33,655 nucleotides of DNA from Flavobacteriaceae bacterium (GCA_028825365.1 JAPKAF010000015.1:1-33655); one strand, 5' to 3'. Shown: positions 18,375 to 28,543, counted from the first letter of the stretch. Made by a program: numbers and translations. The notes: generated from the letters alone by a model not told the origin.

Positions 18375-18632
18375 TTACTTAGCTCTTTCAATTATTTGTA
18401 CTAATCTCCAACATTTTGATTTACTTAAAGGTCTTGTTTCCATGATCTTTACAGTATCTCCAATGTTGCAATCGTTTGTTTCATCGTGTGCTACATACTT
18501 CTTAGTCTTTAACACGAATTTACCATACATAGGGTGTTTGATTTTTTTAACCTCTGAAACAACAATAGATTTCTCCATTTTGTTACTAGTAACAACTCCT
18601 ACACGTTCTTTTCTTAAATTTCTTTTTTCCAT
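18375..18632 (-). CDS. rpsQ: Ribosomal protein uS17
   Basis: The open frame could begin at a TTG at 18638, but the ATG at 18632 gives the normal 85 residues starting [14 protein letters not shown]. The OB-fold signature is [20 protein letters not shown] near the end. It binds 16S rRNA in the lower body of the small subunit. Confidence 0.97.
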   Translation of the reverse strand: MEKRNLRKERVGVVTSNKMEKSIVVSEVKKIKHPMYGKFVLKTKKYVAHDETNDCNIGDTVKIMETRPLSKSKCWRLVQIIERAK

Positions 18633-18648
18633 TTTCAATAGAATAAGT

Positions 18649-18840
18649 TTATTGTATTTCTCTTTTAGTTATCTCCGTCGCTATTCTAGCTACAGTTCTT
18701 CTTAATGCTCGAAGCTGTATTGGGTTTTCCAAAGGGGATATAGCATGAGTCATTTTCAACTCTCTATAGCTCTTTTTAGATTCCCCAAGTTTTTCACTTA
18801 GCTCTTCGTTTGATAATTTTGATACTTCTGTTTGTTTCAT
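18649..18840 (-). CDS. rpmC: Ribosomal protein uL29
   Basis: A 63-residue helical protein near the peptide exit tunnel. It starts [18 protein letters not shown] and contains the signature region [19 protein letters not shown]. It is placed between rplP and rpsQ, with 11 and 16 base gaps. Confidence 0.97.
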   Translation of the reverse strand: MKQTEVSKLSNEELSEKLGESKKSYRELKMTHAISPLENPIQLRALRRTVARIATEITKREIQ

Positions 18841-18851
18841 TTTAATAAATA

Positions 18852-19271
18852 TTAAGCTTCGTGATCTCTTGCGATTACAAACCTAGTTTTAACTGGTAAT
18901 TTTTGTGCAGCTAGCCTTAATGCTTCCTTAGCAATATCTAATGGAACACCACCAACTTCGAATAAAATTCTACCTGGTTTAACAACAGCAGCCCAATACT
19001 CTACAGCACCTTTACCTTTACCCATACGTACTTCAAGAGGCTTCTTAGTTATCGGCTTATCTGGAAATATTTTTATCCACAATTGACCTTCTCTTTTCAT
19101 ATATCTTGTAGCAGCAATTCTAGCAGCTTCAATTTGCCTAGAAGTCAAGAAGTTAGAATCTAACGACTTTATTCCAAACATTCCGTTAGAAAGAATAGTT
19201 CCTCTTCCGGAGTTTCCTTTCATCCTTCCTTTTTGGACTTTACGATATTTTGTTCTCTTAGGTTGTAACAT
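18852..19271 (-). CDS. rplP: Ribosomal protein uL16
   Basis: A 139-residue protein beside the peptidyl-transferase centre that helps position the A-site tRNA. It begins [19 protein letters not shown] and has the signatures [20 protein letters not shown] and [17 protein letters not shown]. Confidence 0.98.
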   Translation of the reverse strand: MLQPKRTKYRKVQKGRMKGNSGRGTILSNGMFGIKSLDSNFLTSRQIEAARIAATRYMKREGQLWIKIFPDKPITKKPLEVRMGKGKGAVEYWAAVVKPGRILFEVGGVPLDIAKEALRLAAQKLPVKTRFVIARDHEA

Positions 19272-19287
19272 TGCTTTTTATTATAAT

Positions 19288-20004
19288 TTATTTTCTTCTT
19301 CTTGATTTATTTCCCGCATTTCTACTACCTGGTTTACCTTGATTTTTAGATAATCCAACTAAAGGAGATAATTCTCTTTTACCATATACTTCACCTTTCA
19401 TAATCCAAACTTTTATTCCTAGTCTACCATAAGTAGTATGAGCTTCAACTAGTGCATAATCAATATCAGCTCTAAAAGTGGATAAAGGAATTCTTCCATC
19501 TTTATAATGTTCGTTTCTAGCCATCTCAGCACCATTTAAACGTCCACTAATTTGAATTTTTATTCCTTCTGCATTCATTCTCATTGCAGCTGCAATAGAC
19601 ATTTTAATAGCTCTCTTGTAAGAGATTCTATTTTCAATTTGTCTAGCAACACTAGATGCAACTAAATAAGCATCTACTTCAGGTCTTTTGATTTCGTAAA
19701 CGTTCAACTGAACTTCCTTACCAGAAATCTTTTTTAATTCCTCTTTAAGCTTATCAACTTCTTGTCCACCTTTACCAATAATGATTCCAGGTCTAGCAGT
19801 TGTTATAGTAATGGTAACAATCTTAAGAGTCCTTTCAATAATGACTCTAGAAACACTTGCCTTAGCAAGTCTTACATAGATGTATTTTCTAATTTTATCA
19901 TCTTCAGCTAATCTATCTCCATAATCATTTCCTCCGTACCACATAGATTCCCAGCCTCTAATAATACCTAATCTATTTCCTATTGGATTTGTCTTTTGTC
20001 CCAT
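19288..20004 (-). CDS. rpsC: Ribosomal protein uS3
   Basis: A 238-residue protein at the mRNA entrance of the small subunit. The N-terminal KH domain contains [20 protein letters not shown], and the C-terminal domain contains [19 protein letters not shown] and [18 protein letters not shown]. The basic tail NKSRRRK ends the protein. It starts three bases after rplV. Confidence 0.98.
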   Translation of the reverse strand: MGQKTNPIGNRLGIIRGWESMWYGGNDYGDRLAEDDKIRKYIYVRLAKASVSRVIIERTLKIVTITITTARPGIIIGKGGQEVDKLKEELKKISGKEVQLNVYEIKRPEVDAYLVASSVARQIENRISYKRAIKMSIAAAMRMNAEGIKIQISGRLNGAEMARNEHYKDGRIPLSTFRADIDYALVEAHTTYGRLGIKVWIMKGEVYGKRELSPLVGLSKNQGKPGSRNAGNKSRRRK

Positions 20005-20007
20005 TTA

Positions 20008-20418
20008 TTAAATACTTTGAGTGTTATTTTTAGAATCAAGCACTATTGTTACGTGATTTGATCTCTTTCTAATTCTATGAGCTCTACCTTGTGGAGCTGG
20101 TCTTAATCTTTTAAGCATTGAACCACTATCTACAGTTATTCTAGAAACATAAAGCTCAGCTTCTTCAAGGTTTAAACCTTCGTTCTTAGCTTCCCAGTTA
20201 GATATAGCAGATAAAAGTAATTTTTCTAATCTCCTAGAAGCTTCTTTTTGACTAAACCTTAATATGTTTAGTGCTCTATCAGCCATTTTACCTCTTACAA
20301 GATCAGCAACTAAACGCATTTTTCTAGGTGAAGTAGGACAGTTGTTTAGCTTGGCAAAAGCAACTTTCTTTTTCTCAGACTTAATAGTCTCCGCCATTTT
20401 AGTTTTACGACTTCCCAT
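20008..20418 (-). CDS. rplV: Ribosomal protein uL22
   Basis: The open frame extends to 20487 inside rpsS, but the ATG at 20418 gives 136 residues beginning [18 protein letters not shown], matching related flavobacterial proteins and leaving a four-base gap after rpsS. The conserved core is [20 protein letters not shown], and the tunnel-lining hairpin region is [21 protein letters not shown]. Its long loop reaches the exit-tunnel constriction where macrolides act. Confidence 0.96.
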   Translation of the reverse strand: MGSRKTKMAETIKSEKKKVAFAKLNNCPTSPRKMRLVADLVRGKMADRALNILRFSQKEASRRLEKLLLSAISNWEAKNEGLNLEEAELYVSRITVDSGSMLKRLRPAPQGRAHRIRKRSNHVTIVLDSKNNTQSI

Positions 20419-20422
20419 ATCT

Positions 20423-20701
20423 TTATTTTTTACCTTTATTTTTAGACCCCATATGACCTCTAAAAGATCTTGTCGGTGAAAATTCACCTAATTTATGACC
20501 AACCATATTTTCAGTAACATATACTGGAATAAATTGACGTCCATTGTGTACTGCTATAGTTTGACCAACAAAATCTGGTGTAATCATACTAGCTCTAGAC
20601 CATGTTTTGATTACAGTTTTTTTGTTACTTTCTACATTTTTCGCGACCTTTTTATCGAGCTTATAGTGAACGAATGGTCCTTTTTTTAATGATCTTGACA
20701 T
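20423..20701 (-). CDS. rpsS: Ribosomal protein uS19
   Basis: A 92-residue head protein of the small subunit. It starts [15 protein letters not shown] and has the signatures [20 protein letters not shown] and [16 protein letters not shown]. The gap to rplB is seven bases. Confidence 0.98.
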   Translation of the reverse strand: MSRSLKKGPFVHYKLDKKVAKNVESNKKTVIKTWSRASMITPDFVGQTIAVHNGRQFIPVYVTENMVGHKLGEFSPTRSFRGHMGSKNKGKK

Positions 20702-20708
20702 AACTTAA

Positions 20709-21533
20709 TTATTTCTTTCTACGTTCAATAATGTATTTATTACTTGCTTTAGTTTTAGATCTAGTTCTATAACCTTTTGCTGGAATACCATTTCTTGATC
20801 TTGGATGTCCACCAGATGATTTACCTTCACCACCACCCATTGGGTGATCGACAGGATTCATAACTACAGGTCTAGTTCTTGGTCTTATTCCAAGCCATCT
20901 AGATCTACCAGCTTTACCAGAAACAAGTAATTGGTGATCCGAATTAGAAACGACTCCAATAGTTGCAGAGCAAGTCTCTAAAATTAATCTAGTTTCACCA
21001 GAGGGTAATTTAACTGTTGCAAATCTACCATCTCTAGCCATTAATTGAGCAAAAGCACCAGCACTACGAGCCATGATAGCTCCTTGACCAGGCCTTAATT
21101 CAATACAAGAAATAATTGTACCTAATGGAATATTAGCCAAAGGCATACAATTTCCAATTTCAGGAGCAACATTATCTCCAGAGACAACATTTTGTCCAAC
21201 TTTTAATCCGTTGTGTGCAATCATATATCTCTTATCACCATCTTGATAGTTTAAAAGAGCAATAAATGCAGTTCTATTAGGATCATATTCAATTGATTTA
21301 ACTTCAGCTGGAATTCCAGGCTTATCTCTTTTAAAATCAATTACTCTATATCTTTTCTTGTGACCACCACCTTTATAACGCATGGTCATTTTACCTTGAC
21401 TATTTCTTCCTCCAGATCTTTTTTTCGGGAGAAGTAAACTTTTTTCCGGTTTATCTGTAGTTATGGCATCATATCCATTGACTACTCTAAATCGTTGTCC
21501 TGGTGTTATTGGTTTTAATTTTCTTACTGACAT
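20709..21533 (-). CDS. rplB: Ribosomal protein uL2
   Basis: A 274-residue primary 23S-binding protein needed for subunit joining and peptidyl-transferase activity. The C-terminal signature [20 protein letters not shown] contains the conserved histidine that approaches the catalytic centre. The N terminus, [15 protein letters not shown], is typical of Bacteroidota. Confidence 0.98.
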   Translation of the reverse strand: MSVRKLKPITPGQRFRVVNGYDAITTDKPEKSLLLPKKRSGGRNSQGKMTMRYKGGGHKKRYRVIDFKRDKPGIPAEVKSIEYDPNRTAFIALLNYQDGDKRYMIAHNGLKVGQNVVSGDNVAPEIGNCMPLANIPLGTIISCIELRPGQGAIMARSAGAFAQLMARDGRFATVKLPSGETRLILETCSATIGVVSNSDHQLLVSGKAGRSRWLGIRPRTRPVVMNPVDHPMGGGEGKSSGGHPRSRNGIPAKGYRTRSKTKASNKYIIERRKK

Positions 21534-21543
21534 TTCTTTTTAA

Positions 21544-21834
21544 TTACATGTTAGCATACAAATCTATAGACTCACCTTCCGCCAGTTGTACAATTGCCTT
21601 TTTAACAGCATTTGTTTTACCATTTTGGATACCTGCTTTCGTATGACGGGTACTCCTATCTGGACGGACATTTATAGTACGAACTTTTTCTACAGAAACT
21701 CCATAAGCTTTTTCAACAGCTTTTTTAATTTCTACTTTATTCGACTTAACGTTAACTTGAAAAGTATAACGATTGTTTAATTCACTATCGTTGGTAGCTT
21801 TTTCAGTTATAATTGGTTTAATCAAGATATTCAT
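21544..21834 (-). CDS. rplW: Ribosomal protein uL23
   Basis: A 96-residue protein at the exit tunnel, where trigger factor and SRP dock in other bacteria. It begins with LIKPIITEKATNDSELNNRY and has NVRPDRSTRHTKAG in the middle. It lies seven bases after rplD. Confidence 0.97.
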   Translation of the reverse strand: MNILIKPIITEKATNDSELNNRYTFQVNVKSNKVEIKKAVEKAYGVSVEKVRTINVRPDRSTRHTKAGIQNGKTNAVKKAIVQLAEGESIDLYANM

Positions 21835-21841
21835 ATCTTAC

Positions 21842-22471
21842 TTATTTACTTAAATTTAATTCAATTCCTTCTAATGCGCTTTCTGCTAATACTAATTGGT
21901 CAGCATTTAATAATTTATAAGTACTTAATTCTGAGTAAGTTATAACTTCAGAGCCTTTTAAATTACGCGATGACAAATATACATTATTATTCGAAGCACC
22001 AAAGACAAATAAAGATTTTTTACTTTCTAAATTAAGAGCCTTTAAAACAGAAGTAAAGTTTTTTGTTTTAATCGTCTCAAAATCAAAATCTTCCACTACT
22101 GTGATTGACTTACTAGTTGCCTTTAATGTTAAGGCAGTTTTTCTAGCCAATCGCTTTAAGTTTTTATTAAGCTTAAATCTATAATCTCTTGGTCTTGGTC
22201 CAAACATTCTACCACCACCTCTAAAAACACCTGACTTAATACTACCTGCTCTTGCAGTACCAGTACCCTTTTGTTTCTTTATCTTTCTTGTAGAACCTGT
22301 AATATCAGCTCTTTCTTTGGCTTTATGCGTTCCTTGACGTTGATTAGCTAAATATTGCTTAACATCTAAGTACAAAGAGTGATTGTGTGGCTCAATACCG
22401 TATACATCTTTAGAAAGGTCTACCTTTCTACCTGTGTCTTTTCCTTTATAATCTACTACAGCTATTTTCAT
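21842..22471 (-). CDS. rplD: Ribosomal protein uL4
   Basis: A 209-residue protein whose long loop (KKQKGTGTARAGSIKSG and GGGRMFGPRPRDY) lines the exit tunnel. uL4 is the repressor of the S10 operon in E. coli; whether this one regulates is unknown. Its ATG overlaps the rplC stop as TAATG, so uL3 and uL4 are probably translated in a coupled way. Confidence 0.98.
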   Translation of the reverse strand: MKIAVVDYKGKDTGRKVDLSKDVYGIEPHNHSLYLDVKQYLANQRQGTHKAKERADITGSTRKIKKQKGTGTARAGSIKSGVFRGGGRMFGPRPRDYRFKLNKNLKRLARKTALTLKATSKSITVVEDFDFETIKTKNFTSVLKALNLESKKSLFVFGASNNNVYLSSRNLKGSEVITYSELSTYKLLNADQLVLAESALEGIELNLSK

Positions 22472-23088
22472 TATTTCTGAATTGTTACGTAAGAATTATT
22501 ATGTCCTGGAACACAACCTTTTACTACTAAAAGATTTTTGTCTAAAACCACTTTATAAACTCTTAAATTTTGAACCTTAATTGTTTCACCACCCATTCTA
22601 CCTGCCATCTTCATACCCTTGAATACTCTTGCAGGATAAGAAGCTGCTCCAATAGAACCTGGCGCTCTTAATCTATTATGTTGACCGTGAGTAGCTTGAC
22701 CTACACCAGCAAATCCATGTCTTTTTACAACACCTTGAAATCCTTTACCTTTTGAGGTTCCAGAAACATCAACAAATTCACCTTCAGTAAAGTGATCAAC
22801 ACTTATACTATCTCCTAATTTGTACTCCTCATCAAAACCTTGAAATTCAACAACTTTTCTTTTGACAGATGAACCAGCCTTCTTTGAATGCCCAATTTGA
22901 GCTTTCGTAGAATTTTTTTCAGTCTTGTCATCGAAACCAAGTTGAAGGGCTTCATAGCCATCTACTTCTTTAGTTCTGACTTGGGTAACAACACAAGGTC
23001 CGACCTGAATGACTGTACATGGAATATTCTTTCCATTGTCGTCAAAAATACTGGTCATTCCTATTTTTTTTCCAATTAACCCAGACAT
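22471..23088 (-). CDS. rplC: Ribosomal protein uL3
   Basis: A 205-residue early-assembly protein of the large subunit. It starts [19 protein letters not shown] and carries the central extension [13 protein letters not shown] followed by [18 protein letters not shown], which reaches the peptidyl-transferase centre. It follows an unusually long 139-base gap after rpsJ that may be a leader. Confidence 0.98.
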   Translation of the reverse strand: MSGLIGKKIGMTSIFDDNGKNIPCTVIQVGPCVVTQVRTKEVDGYEALQLGFDDKTEKNSTKAQIGHSKKAGSSVKRKVVEFQGFDEEYKLGDSISVDHFTEGEFVDVSGTSKGKGFQGVVKRHGFAGVGQATHGQHNRLRAPGSIGAASYPARVFKGMKMAGRMGGETIKVQNLRVYKVVLDKNLLVVKGCVPGHNNSYVTIQK

Positions 23089-23126
23089 ATTTTATTTATT
23101 TATTGTTATTATTAATATTAAAAATT

Positions 23127-23218
23127 AAGGGCCAAAATAAATTCAACCCTTGAATGTATTTTTTTCCGTTTTTCCTTCGCGAAACGCTCCAGACATGTTA
23201 TCGAAATAAAATTTCGAT
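23127..23218 (-). promoter_or_regulatory. Candidate structured leader of rplC with alternative pairings
   Basis: The rpsJ-rplC gap is 139 bases (139 non-coding bases at 23089-23227). Reading the transcript, ATCGAAAT (23218-23211) pairs perfectly with ATTTCGAT (23207-23200) around TTT. Further on, ATTCAA and TTGAAT form a stem around GGG (23155-23141). The same GGG with its AA neighbours (AAGGG, 23151-23147) can instead pair with CCCTT (23131-23127), which is followed by AATTTTTAA. The two are mutually exclusive, as in attenuators. Function and ligand are inference; no known RNA family was recognised. Confidence 0.4.
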
Positions 23219-23227
23219 TAATGTTAA

Positions 23228-23533
23228 TTATACTTTAATCTCTACTTCAACTCCACTTGGTAATTCTAGCTTCATTAATGCATCAATAGTTTTTGATGAA
23301 GAGCTATAAATATCAAGTAATCTTTTATAAGAACTTAATTGAAATTGCTCTCTAGCTTTTTTATTAACGTGTGGAGAACGTAGTACAGTAAATAATTTTT
23401 TGTGCGTAGGTAAAGGAATTGGTCCTGTTACTACTGCGCCAGTACTTTTTACTGTTTTAACAATCTTTTCAGCAGAGTTATCTACTAAATTGTGATCGTA
23501 AGATTTTAATTTGATTCTAATTTTTTGACTCAT
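23228..23533 (-). CDS. rpsJ: Ribosomal protein uS10
   Basis: A 101-residue small-subunit head protein, also the NusE partner in antitermination. Motifs are [34 protein letters not shown] and the end SGVEVEIKV. It follows fusA by ten bases, with no tuf gene between them. Confidence 0.98.
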   Translation of the reverse strand: MSQKIRIKLKSYDHNLVDNSAEKIVKTVKSTGAVVTGPIPLPTHKKLFTVLRSPHVNKKAREQFQLSSYKRLLDIYSSSSKTIDALMKLELPSGVEVEIKV

Positions 23534-23543
23534 AGTTTATATA

Positions 23544-25670
23544 TTATGCTTCAGTTCCCCTAGCTTCTTTAATGACTTGTTCTGAAATACTTGACGGAGT
23601 TTCCGCGTAATGCGAAAATTCCATTGTTGATGTTGCTCTACCAGATGAAAGTGTTCTTAATGTGGTAACATAACCAAACATTTCTGAAAGTGGAACAGTA
23701 GCTTTTACCGTTTTTGCACCAGCTCTATCACCCATATCACTAACCTGACCTCTTCTTCTATTTAAATCTCCAACTATATCACCCATGTTTGCTTCAGGTG
23801 TAATAACTTCTAATTTCATAATAGGTTCCATGATCACAGCTTTAGCAGCTTTCGAAGCATTTTTAAAACCTAACTTTGCAGCTAGCTCAAATGAAAGTTG
23901 ATCGGAATCAACATCATGGTAAGAACCATCTCTAAGTGTTACTTTCATAGCATCAACTTCATAACCAGCTAAAGGACCATTAATCATTGCTTGTTTAAAT
24001 CCTTTTTCAACAGATGGAACAAATTCTTTAGGAACGTTACCACCTTTAATTGAAGATACAAACTCTAAACCTGACTTACCTTCTTCAGCAGGCTCAAGAG
24101 TAAATACTATATCTGCAAACTTACCTCTACCACCAGATTGTTTTTTATACACTTCTCTGTGTTCTGCAACTCTAGTAATAGCTTCTTTATATTCTACTTG
24201 AGGTTGACCTTGATTAACCTCAACTTTAAATTCTCTTCTTAATCTATCACATATAATATCTAAGTGAAGTTCACCCATACCAGAAATAATAGTTTGACCT
24301 GAAGCTTCATCAGATCTAACAGTAAATGTTGGATCTTCTTCTGCAAGTTTAGAAAGTGCCATACCTAGTTTATCAACATCAGCTTTGGTTTTCGGCTCTA
24401 CAGCTATACCAATTACAGGGTCAGGAAAATCCATTGACTCTAATACAACTGGGTTTTTCTCATTAGACATAGTATCACCAGTTTTAATATCTTTAAAACC
24501 TACGGCAGCACCAATATCACCAGCTTCAATGTAATCTATAGCATTTTGCTTGTTAGAGTGCATTTGGTAAATACGTGAAATTCTTTCTTTTTTTCCAGAT
24601 CTATTATTTAAAATATAAGATCCAGCATCTAATCTACCAGAGTAAACACGGAAAAAAGCCAAACGACCAACAAAAGGATCGGTTGCAATTTTAAATGCTA
24701 AAGCAGCAAATGGCTCTTTAACATCTGGTTTTCTGATTGTTTCTAAATCTGTTTTAGGGTCAATACCAATAATTGCTTCTTTATCTGTTGGAGCAGGTAA
24801 ATACCTACAAACAGCATCAAGTAAGAACTGTACACCTTTATTTTTAAAAGCAGAACCACAAACCATTGGAATGATTGACATATCCATAACTGCTGCTCTT
24901 AAAGCTGCATGTACTTCATCTTCAGTAATAGAATCTTCATCTTCCATGAATTTTTCTAGAAGATTTTCATCATAGCCAGCAACTTCTTCAATAAGTAGGG
25001 CTCTATATTTTTTTGCTTCTTCTTTAAGATCATCTGGAATATCTACAACATCATAAGTTGCACCTTGATTATCTTCATGCCAGATTATTGCTCTATTTTT
25101 TATTAAATCTACAATTCCCTTAAAATCATCTTCATCACCAATATTTAACACAATAGGAACAGCGTTTGATCCTAACATATCTTTTACTTGCTGACAAACA
25201 CCCATAAAGTTAGAACCTTGTCTGTCCATTTTATTAACGAACCCAATTCTTGGTACTTTATAATTATCGGCTAATCTCCAGTTAGTTTCTGACTGAGGCT
25301 CAACACCATCAACAGCACTAAATAAAAATACTAAACCATCTAATACTCTTAATGACCTATTAACTTCAACAGTGAAATCAACGTGACCAGGAGTATCTAT
25401 AATATTAAAATGGTAACCTTTTGTATCATCAACAGCCTTACCGTTTTCAGTAGGGAATTCCCAGTTACAAGTTGTTGCAGCAGATGTAATTGTAATACCT
25501 CTTTCTTGCTCTTGTTCCATCCAATCCATTGTAGCAGCTCCATCATGAACTTCTCCAATTTTGTGAGAAACACCTGTATAGTATAGGATTCTTTCCGTAG
25601 TAGTAGTCTTACCAGCATCAATGTGTGCAGCAATACCAATATTTCTTGTATATCTTAAATCTCTTGCCAT
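23544..25670 (-). CDS. fusA: Elongation factor G
   Basis: A 708-residue five-domain GTPase that drives translocation of tRNA and mRNA. The P-loop AHIDAGKT is at 15-22, the G2 region near [17 protein letters not shown] at 92-99 and NKMDR at 146-150. Domain III contains [15 protein letters not shown] and domain IV has GGRGKFADI. The P-loop form is that of canonical EF-G, not the dedicated recycling or release paralogs, and the position between rpsG and rpsJ supports this. Confidence 0.98.
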   Translation of the reverse strand: MARDLRYTRNIGIAAHIDAGKTTTTERILYYTGVSHKIGEVHDGAATMDWMEQEQERGITITSAATTCNWEFPTENGKAVDDTKGYHFNIIDTPGHVDFTVEVNRSLRVLDGLVFLFSAVDGVEPQSETNWRLADNYKVPRIGFVNKMDRQGSNFMGVCQQVKDMLGSNAVPIVLNIGDEDDFKGIVDLIKNRAIIWHEDNQGATYDVVDIPDDLKEEAKKYRALLIEEVAGYDENLLEKFMEDEDSITEDEVHAALRAAVMDMSIIPMVCGSAFKNKGVQFLLDAVCRYLPAPTDKEAIIGIDPKTDLETIRKPDVKEPFAALAFKIATDPFVGRLAFFRVYSGRLDAGSYILNNRSGKKERISRIYQMHSNKQNAIDYIEAGDIGAAVGFKDIKTGDTMSNEKNPVVLESMDFPDPVIGIAVEPKTKADVDKLGMALSKLAEEDPTFTVRSDEASGQTIISGMGELHLDIICDRLRREFKVEVNQGQPQVEYKEAITRVAEHREVYKKQSGGRGKFADIVFTLEPAEEGKSGLEFVSSIKGGNVPKEFVPSVEKGFKQAMINGPLAGYEVDAMKVTLRDGSYHDVDSDQLSFELAAKLGFKNASKAAKAVIMEPIMKLEVITPEANMGDIVGDLNRRRGQVSDMGDRAGAKTVKATVPLSEMFGYVTTLRTLSSGRATSTMEFSHYAETPSSISEQVIKEARGTEA

Positions 25671-25676
25671 TTTTGA

Positions 25677-26153
25677 TTAGAATCTAAAGTGTGAAAATGC
25701 TTTATTGGCTTCAGCCATTTTGTGAGTATCTACTTTCTTTTTAACTGCACTTCCTTCTTCTTTCGAAGCAGCAAGGATTTCAGCAGCTAATTTTTGAGCC
25801 ATAGATTTTTCGTTTCTTTTTCTAGAAAAACTAATTAACCATTTCATTGCAGTAGAAATTTTTCTATCTGCTCTAATAGGGTTGGGAATCTGAAAAGTTG
25901 CTCCACCTATTCTTCTACTTCTAACTTCGACGTGAGGCATAACATTTGTTAGTGCTTCTTTCCAAATCTCTAAAGCAGATTTCTCTTCATCTGTATTTTT
26001 AGATTCAACTACTTCAATAGCATCATAAAATATTTTAAATGCTGTTGACTTCTTACCTGACCACATCATCATGTTAACAAACCTAGTAACTAGTTGGTCG
26101 TTAAACTTAGGATCTGGTAATAATGGTCTTTTTTTTGCCTGTTTTTTTCTCAT
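25677..26153 (-). CDS. rpsG: Ribosomal protein uS7
   Basis: A 158-residue head-assembly protein that contacts the E-site tRNA. It starts [19 protein letters not shown] and has [20 protein letters not shown] and the C-terminal [19 protein letters not shown]. It is flanked by rpsL (22-base gap) and fusA (six-base gap). Confidence 0.98.
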   Translation of the reverse strand: MRKKQAKKRPLLPDPKFNDQLVTRFVNMMMWSGKKSTAFKIFYDAIEVVESKNTDEEKSALEIWKEALTNVMPHVEVRSRRIGGATFQIPNPIRADRKISTAMKWLISFSRKRNEKSMAQKLAAEILAASKEEGSAVKKKVDTHKMAEANKAFSHFRF

Positions 26154-26175
26154 TTCTTCTAATTAAAACTTTTAA

Positions 26176-26550
26176 TTATTTCTTTGGGCGTTTTGCTCCG
26201 TACTTAGATCTTCTTTGTGTTCTACCTTCGACACCTGCGGTATCTAAAGCTCCACGAACAATGTGATATCTAACTCCTGGCAAATCTTTTACCCTTCCAC
26301 CTCTAACCAATACTATCGAATGCTCTTGTAAATTATGACCCTCACCTGGAATGTACGCGTTTACTTCTTTACCATTAGTTAATCTTACTCTAGCTACTTT
26401 ACGCATAGCCGAGTTAGGTTTCTTTGGTGTAGTAGTATATACACGAGTACAAACTCCACGTTTTTGAGGACATGAATTTAAAGCAGCCGATTTACTCTTC
26501 TTGATTGTTTTGGCTCTTCCTTTTTTTACTAACTGTGATATTGTTGGCAT
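26176..26550 (-). CDS. rpsL: Ribosomal protein uS12
   Basis: A 124-residue decoding-centre protein and the first gene of the 17-kb cluster. The two conserved loops are [12 protein letters not shown] (Lys43, Lys44) and [12 protein letters not shown] (Lys88, Asp89). No streptomycin-resistance substitution is visible at these lysines. The start at 26550 lies about 40 bases after the predicted transcription start of the promoter at 26598-26628. Confidence 0.98.
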   Translation of the reverse strand: MPTISQLVKKGRAKTIKKSKSAALNSCPQKRGVCTRVYTTTPKKPNSAMRKVARVRLTNGKEVNAYIPGEGHNLQEHSIVLVRGGRVKDLPGVRYHIVRGALDTAGVEGRTQRRSKYGAKRPKK

Positions 26551-26597
26551 ATTATATTATAATATTTTTTTAATTTCCCCTATTCATAAGGAGCGTG

Positions 26598-26628
26598 CAA
26601 AGGTAGAAATTAAAATGAATTATTCAAA
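26598..26628 (-). promoter_or_regulatory. Promoter of the str-S10-spc-alpha superoperon
   Basis: On the minus strand TTTG (26628-26625) is followed after exactly 19 bases by TACCTTTG (26605-26598), an exact match to the Bacteroidota consensus TTTG-N19-TAnnTTTG. Transcription would start near 26590, about 40 bases before rpsL. It lies in the divergent gap between rpsL and the Omp85-type gene. This is the best promoter match in the window. Confidence 0.8.
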
Positions 26629-26722
26629 TCTTAATTATTAAATTTTGAAAGTTTTTTTAAAATAGTTTAAAAACACACTATAATAAGGATATAAGCGTTT
26701 CAACATATATCTTGTACAAACC

Positions 26723-28405
26723 ATGAGTAACCGAAATAAAATCTTATACTTTTTATTGTTTCTATCTAGTTCTTACTACGCTTGTTCTCAAAATATAAAT
26801 TTAGAAATTGAATTCTTAAGCAATTCAGCAGATGTTTCGAATTATAAAAAAATTAAAAAGAATGCTATTGAGTTCACGGATTTAGAGAAGATCATAGATG
26901 TATCCATAGATAGTTTGAAAAAACAAGGATACTTTAAAGCGAGGGTTAAAGAAATTACAAAAAAAGATAGTTTTAATTACAATAGCATAATAGAACTAAA
27001 TGAGCAATTTAATAACATATATATATATGATGTAAATAAAGTCATCATTTATGAAGATAAAATAAGAAAAATTGATAACAAAGAATATTACACGGTTGAG
27101 ATTAATGAATTAGAAAGTTTCCTAAAAAAAACCACTAAAAAATTAGCAGACAGAGGATACCCTTTTAATAAAATTAAATTAATCAACATAAAAGAAATAG
27201 ACAATTCTAGTATAAGCGCTAACTTAAATGTTGATTTAGGAGAGAAAAGAACTTTAGACAAGATAAAAATAAAGGGATATGAAAAGTTCCCTAAGTCTTT
27301 TACAAAACAATACTTAAAATTATTGACTGAAGAAACTTTTGATTTTGAAAAAATAAAAGAGAAAAGTAAAAAAATCAACAACCTAGGATTTGTAAGACAA
27401 ACAAAGGACCCCGAGGTACTGTTTAAAAAGGATTCTACAATAACATATTTATTTATTGAAAAGACGGAGAATAATAGCTTTGATGGTTTTATAGGTTTTG
27501 CAACAAATGAAGAGTCTAATAAACTTGAGCTAAATGGGTATGTGAATTTAAAACTAAGCAATACCTTAAACTATGGCGAAGAGATAACATTAGATTACAA
27601 GAGCACTGACAATGAAGACAAGTTTTTTAAAACTAACATTATAGCTCCTTTTGTATTACAATCTCCTCTAGGCTTGGAGTTAAGTTTAAATCTTACAAAA
27701 AAAGACACTTCCTATACTAAAGATGAGCAATCCATTGGGGTAAACTACTTGACAAAAAATAAACACGGCATTAGTCTTCACTTAAGTTATTTAAATTCTG
27801 TTAGTAATTTAACAATTGTTAATCAGAGCATAAAAGATTACAACTCAAAATTCCAAAAAATCAGATACAGCTATCTTGAACCAAACATTAACAATAAGTT
27901 GATCCCTATAAAATTTTTAAATACGCTGGAGTTCTCAATTGGTGAAAGAAGAGATAATACAAATACAAGAAAACAAATAAAATATAAAACAAAGACCTAT
28001 AACAACTTCAAAATAACAAACAAAAGCAGTATTTACTTAAATTTTGAATCTTACGGAATGATATCTACTAATTTTTATCAAAACGAAATGCTATTATTTG
28101 GAGGGATAAATTCAATAAGGGGTTTTGAAGAAAATAGCATAGCTGCCAATAAACTATTTATGATAAATTCTGAATATAGATTTACAATAGATAATAACAT
28201 ATATATAAACACAATACTAGATTCGGCATATTATGAAAATTCATTGAGTGATATTAAAGGGTATATATATGGTCTTGGTTTAGGTTTAAATATAAATACA
28301 AATTCAGGTGTCTTTAAAATAAACTATGCTAATGGAGTAAAAAAGGGAGAGGCAGTGGACTTAAAGTTATCTAAAATTCATGTTAGTTTCTCGAATACTT
28401 TTTAA
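26723..28405 (+). CDS. Omp85-family (BamA/TamA-like) outer-membrane protein
   Basis: This 560-residue protein begins with a signal peptide (hydrophobic 7-20, then ACSQ, cleavage near 23). A cysteine at 21 makes lipidation conceivable but less likely. POTRA-like segments follow, at about 45-110, 125-175 and, most clearly, 178-247 (KIKIKGYEKFP to LFIEKT). From about 254 on it alternates like a 16-strand barrel. FGGINSIRGFEE at 459-470 is the Omp85 loop-6 signature (V/I-RGF), and the chain ends in Phe. It may insert or export outer-membrane proteins, but it is too short and diverged for the essential BamA (usually five POTRA domains). It is A-rich, with many ATA codons, unlike its susC neighbour, suggesting modest expression. 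Confidence 0.85.
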   Translation: MSNRNKILYFLLFLSSSYYACSQNINLEIEFLSNSADVSNYKKIKKNAIEFTDLEKIIDVSIDSLKKQGYFKARVKEITKKDSFNYNSIIELNEQFNNIYIYDVNKVIIYEDKIRKIDNKEYYTVEINELESFLKKTTKKLADRGYPFNKIKLINIKEIDNSSISANLNVDLGEKRTLDKIKIKGYEKFPKSFTKQYLKLLTEETFDFEKIKEKSKKINNLGFVRQTKDPEVLFKKDSTITYLFIEKTENNSFDGFIGFATNEESNKLELNGYVNLKLSNTLNYGEEITLDYKSTDNEDKFFKTNIIAPFVLQSPLGLELSLNLTKKDTSYTKDEQSIGVNYLTKNKHGISLHLSYLNSVSNLTIVNQSIKDYNSKFQKIRYSYLEPNINNKLIPIKFLNTLEFSIGERRDNTNTRKQIKYKTKTYNNFKITNKSSIYLNFESYGMISTNFYQNEMLLFGGINSIRGFEENSIAANKLFMINSEYRFTIDNNIYINTILDSAYYENSLSDIKGYIYGLGLGLNINTNSGVFKINYANGVKKGEAVDLKLSKIHVSFSNTF

Positions 28406-28543
28406 AGTAATAAATACCACACTTAAAACTCCTATTATCAACATTACAACACTTCAATTAGGGGATATAACGTCTTATTTAAGCTTTTTTTAACAAATTT
28501 TAACTAGAATAAAACCAAATTATAAATGTTTTATATGGTTAAA

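Noticed and set aside
17936-18382. 148-codon plus-strand frame across rplX and rplN
   Set aside because: Antisense to two certain ribosomal genes; no recognisable motif.
23132-23140. Possible internal promoter ahead of rplC (minus-strand TTATTTTG)
   Set aside because: Spacing between TA and TTTG is one base short of TAnnTTTG and no TTG stands 19-20 bases upstream.
25397-25639. 80-codon frame on the same strand as fusA in another phase
   Set aside because: Lies inside the EF-G GTPase domain whose motifs are intact in the main frame.
26645-26670. Possible promoter of the Omp85-like gene (TTG at 26645, TAGTTTAA at 26663)
   Set aside because: Spacing of 15 bases is too short and the -7 box lacks the final TG of TTTG.
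27088-27561. 157-codon open frame on the minus strand inside the Omp85-like gene
   Set aside because: It is wholly antisense to a gene with signal peptide, POTRA and loop-6 motifs, and its Phe/Ser/Leu-rich composition is what antisense of A-rich DNA gives.
28513-28540. Inverted repeat AACCA...TGGTT with an AT-rich inner stem, a possible terminator of the Omp85-like gene
   Set aside because: Stem has a three-base bulge, is nearly all A-T in its inner part, and is followed by AAAAGAGGG with no T-run.
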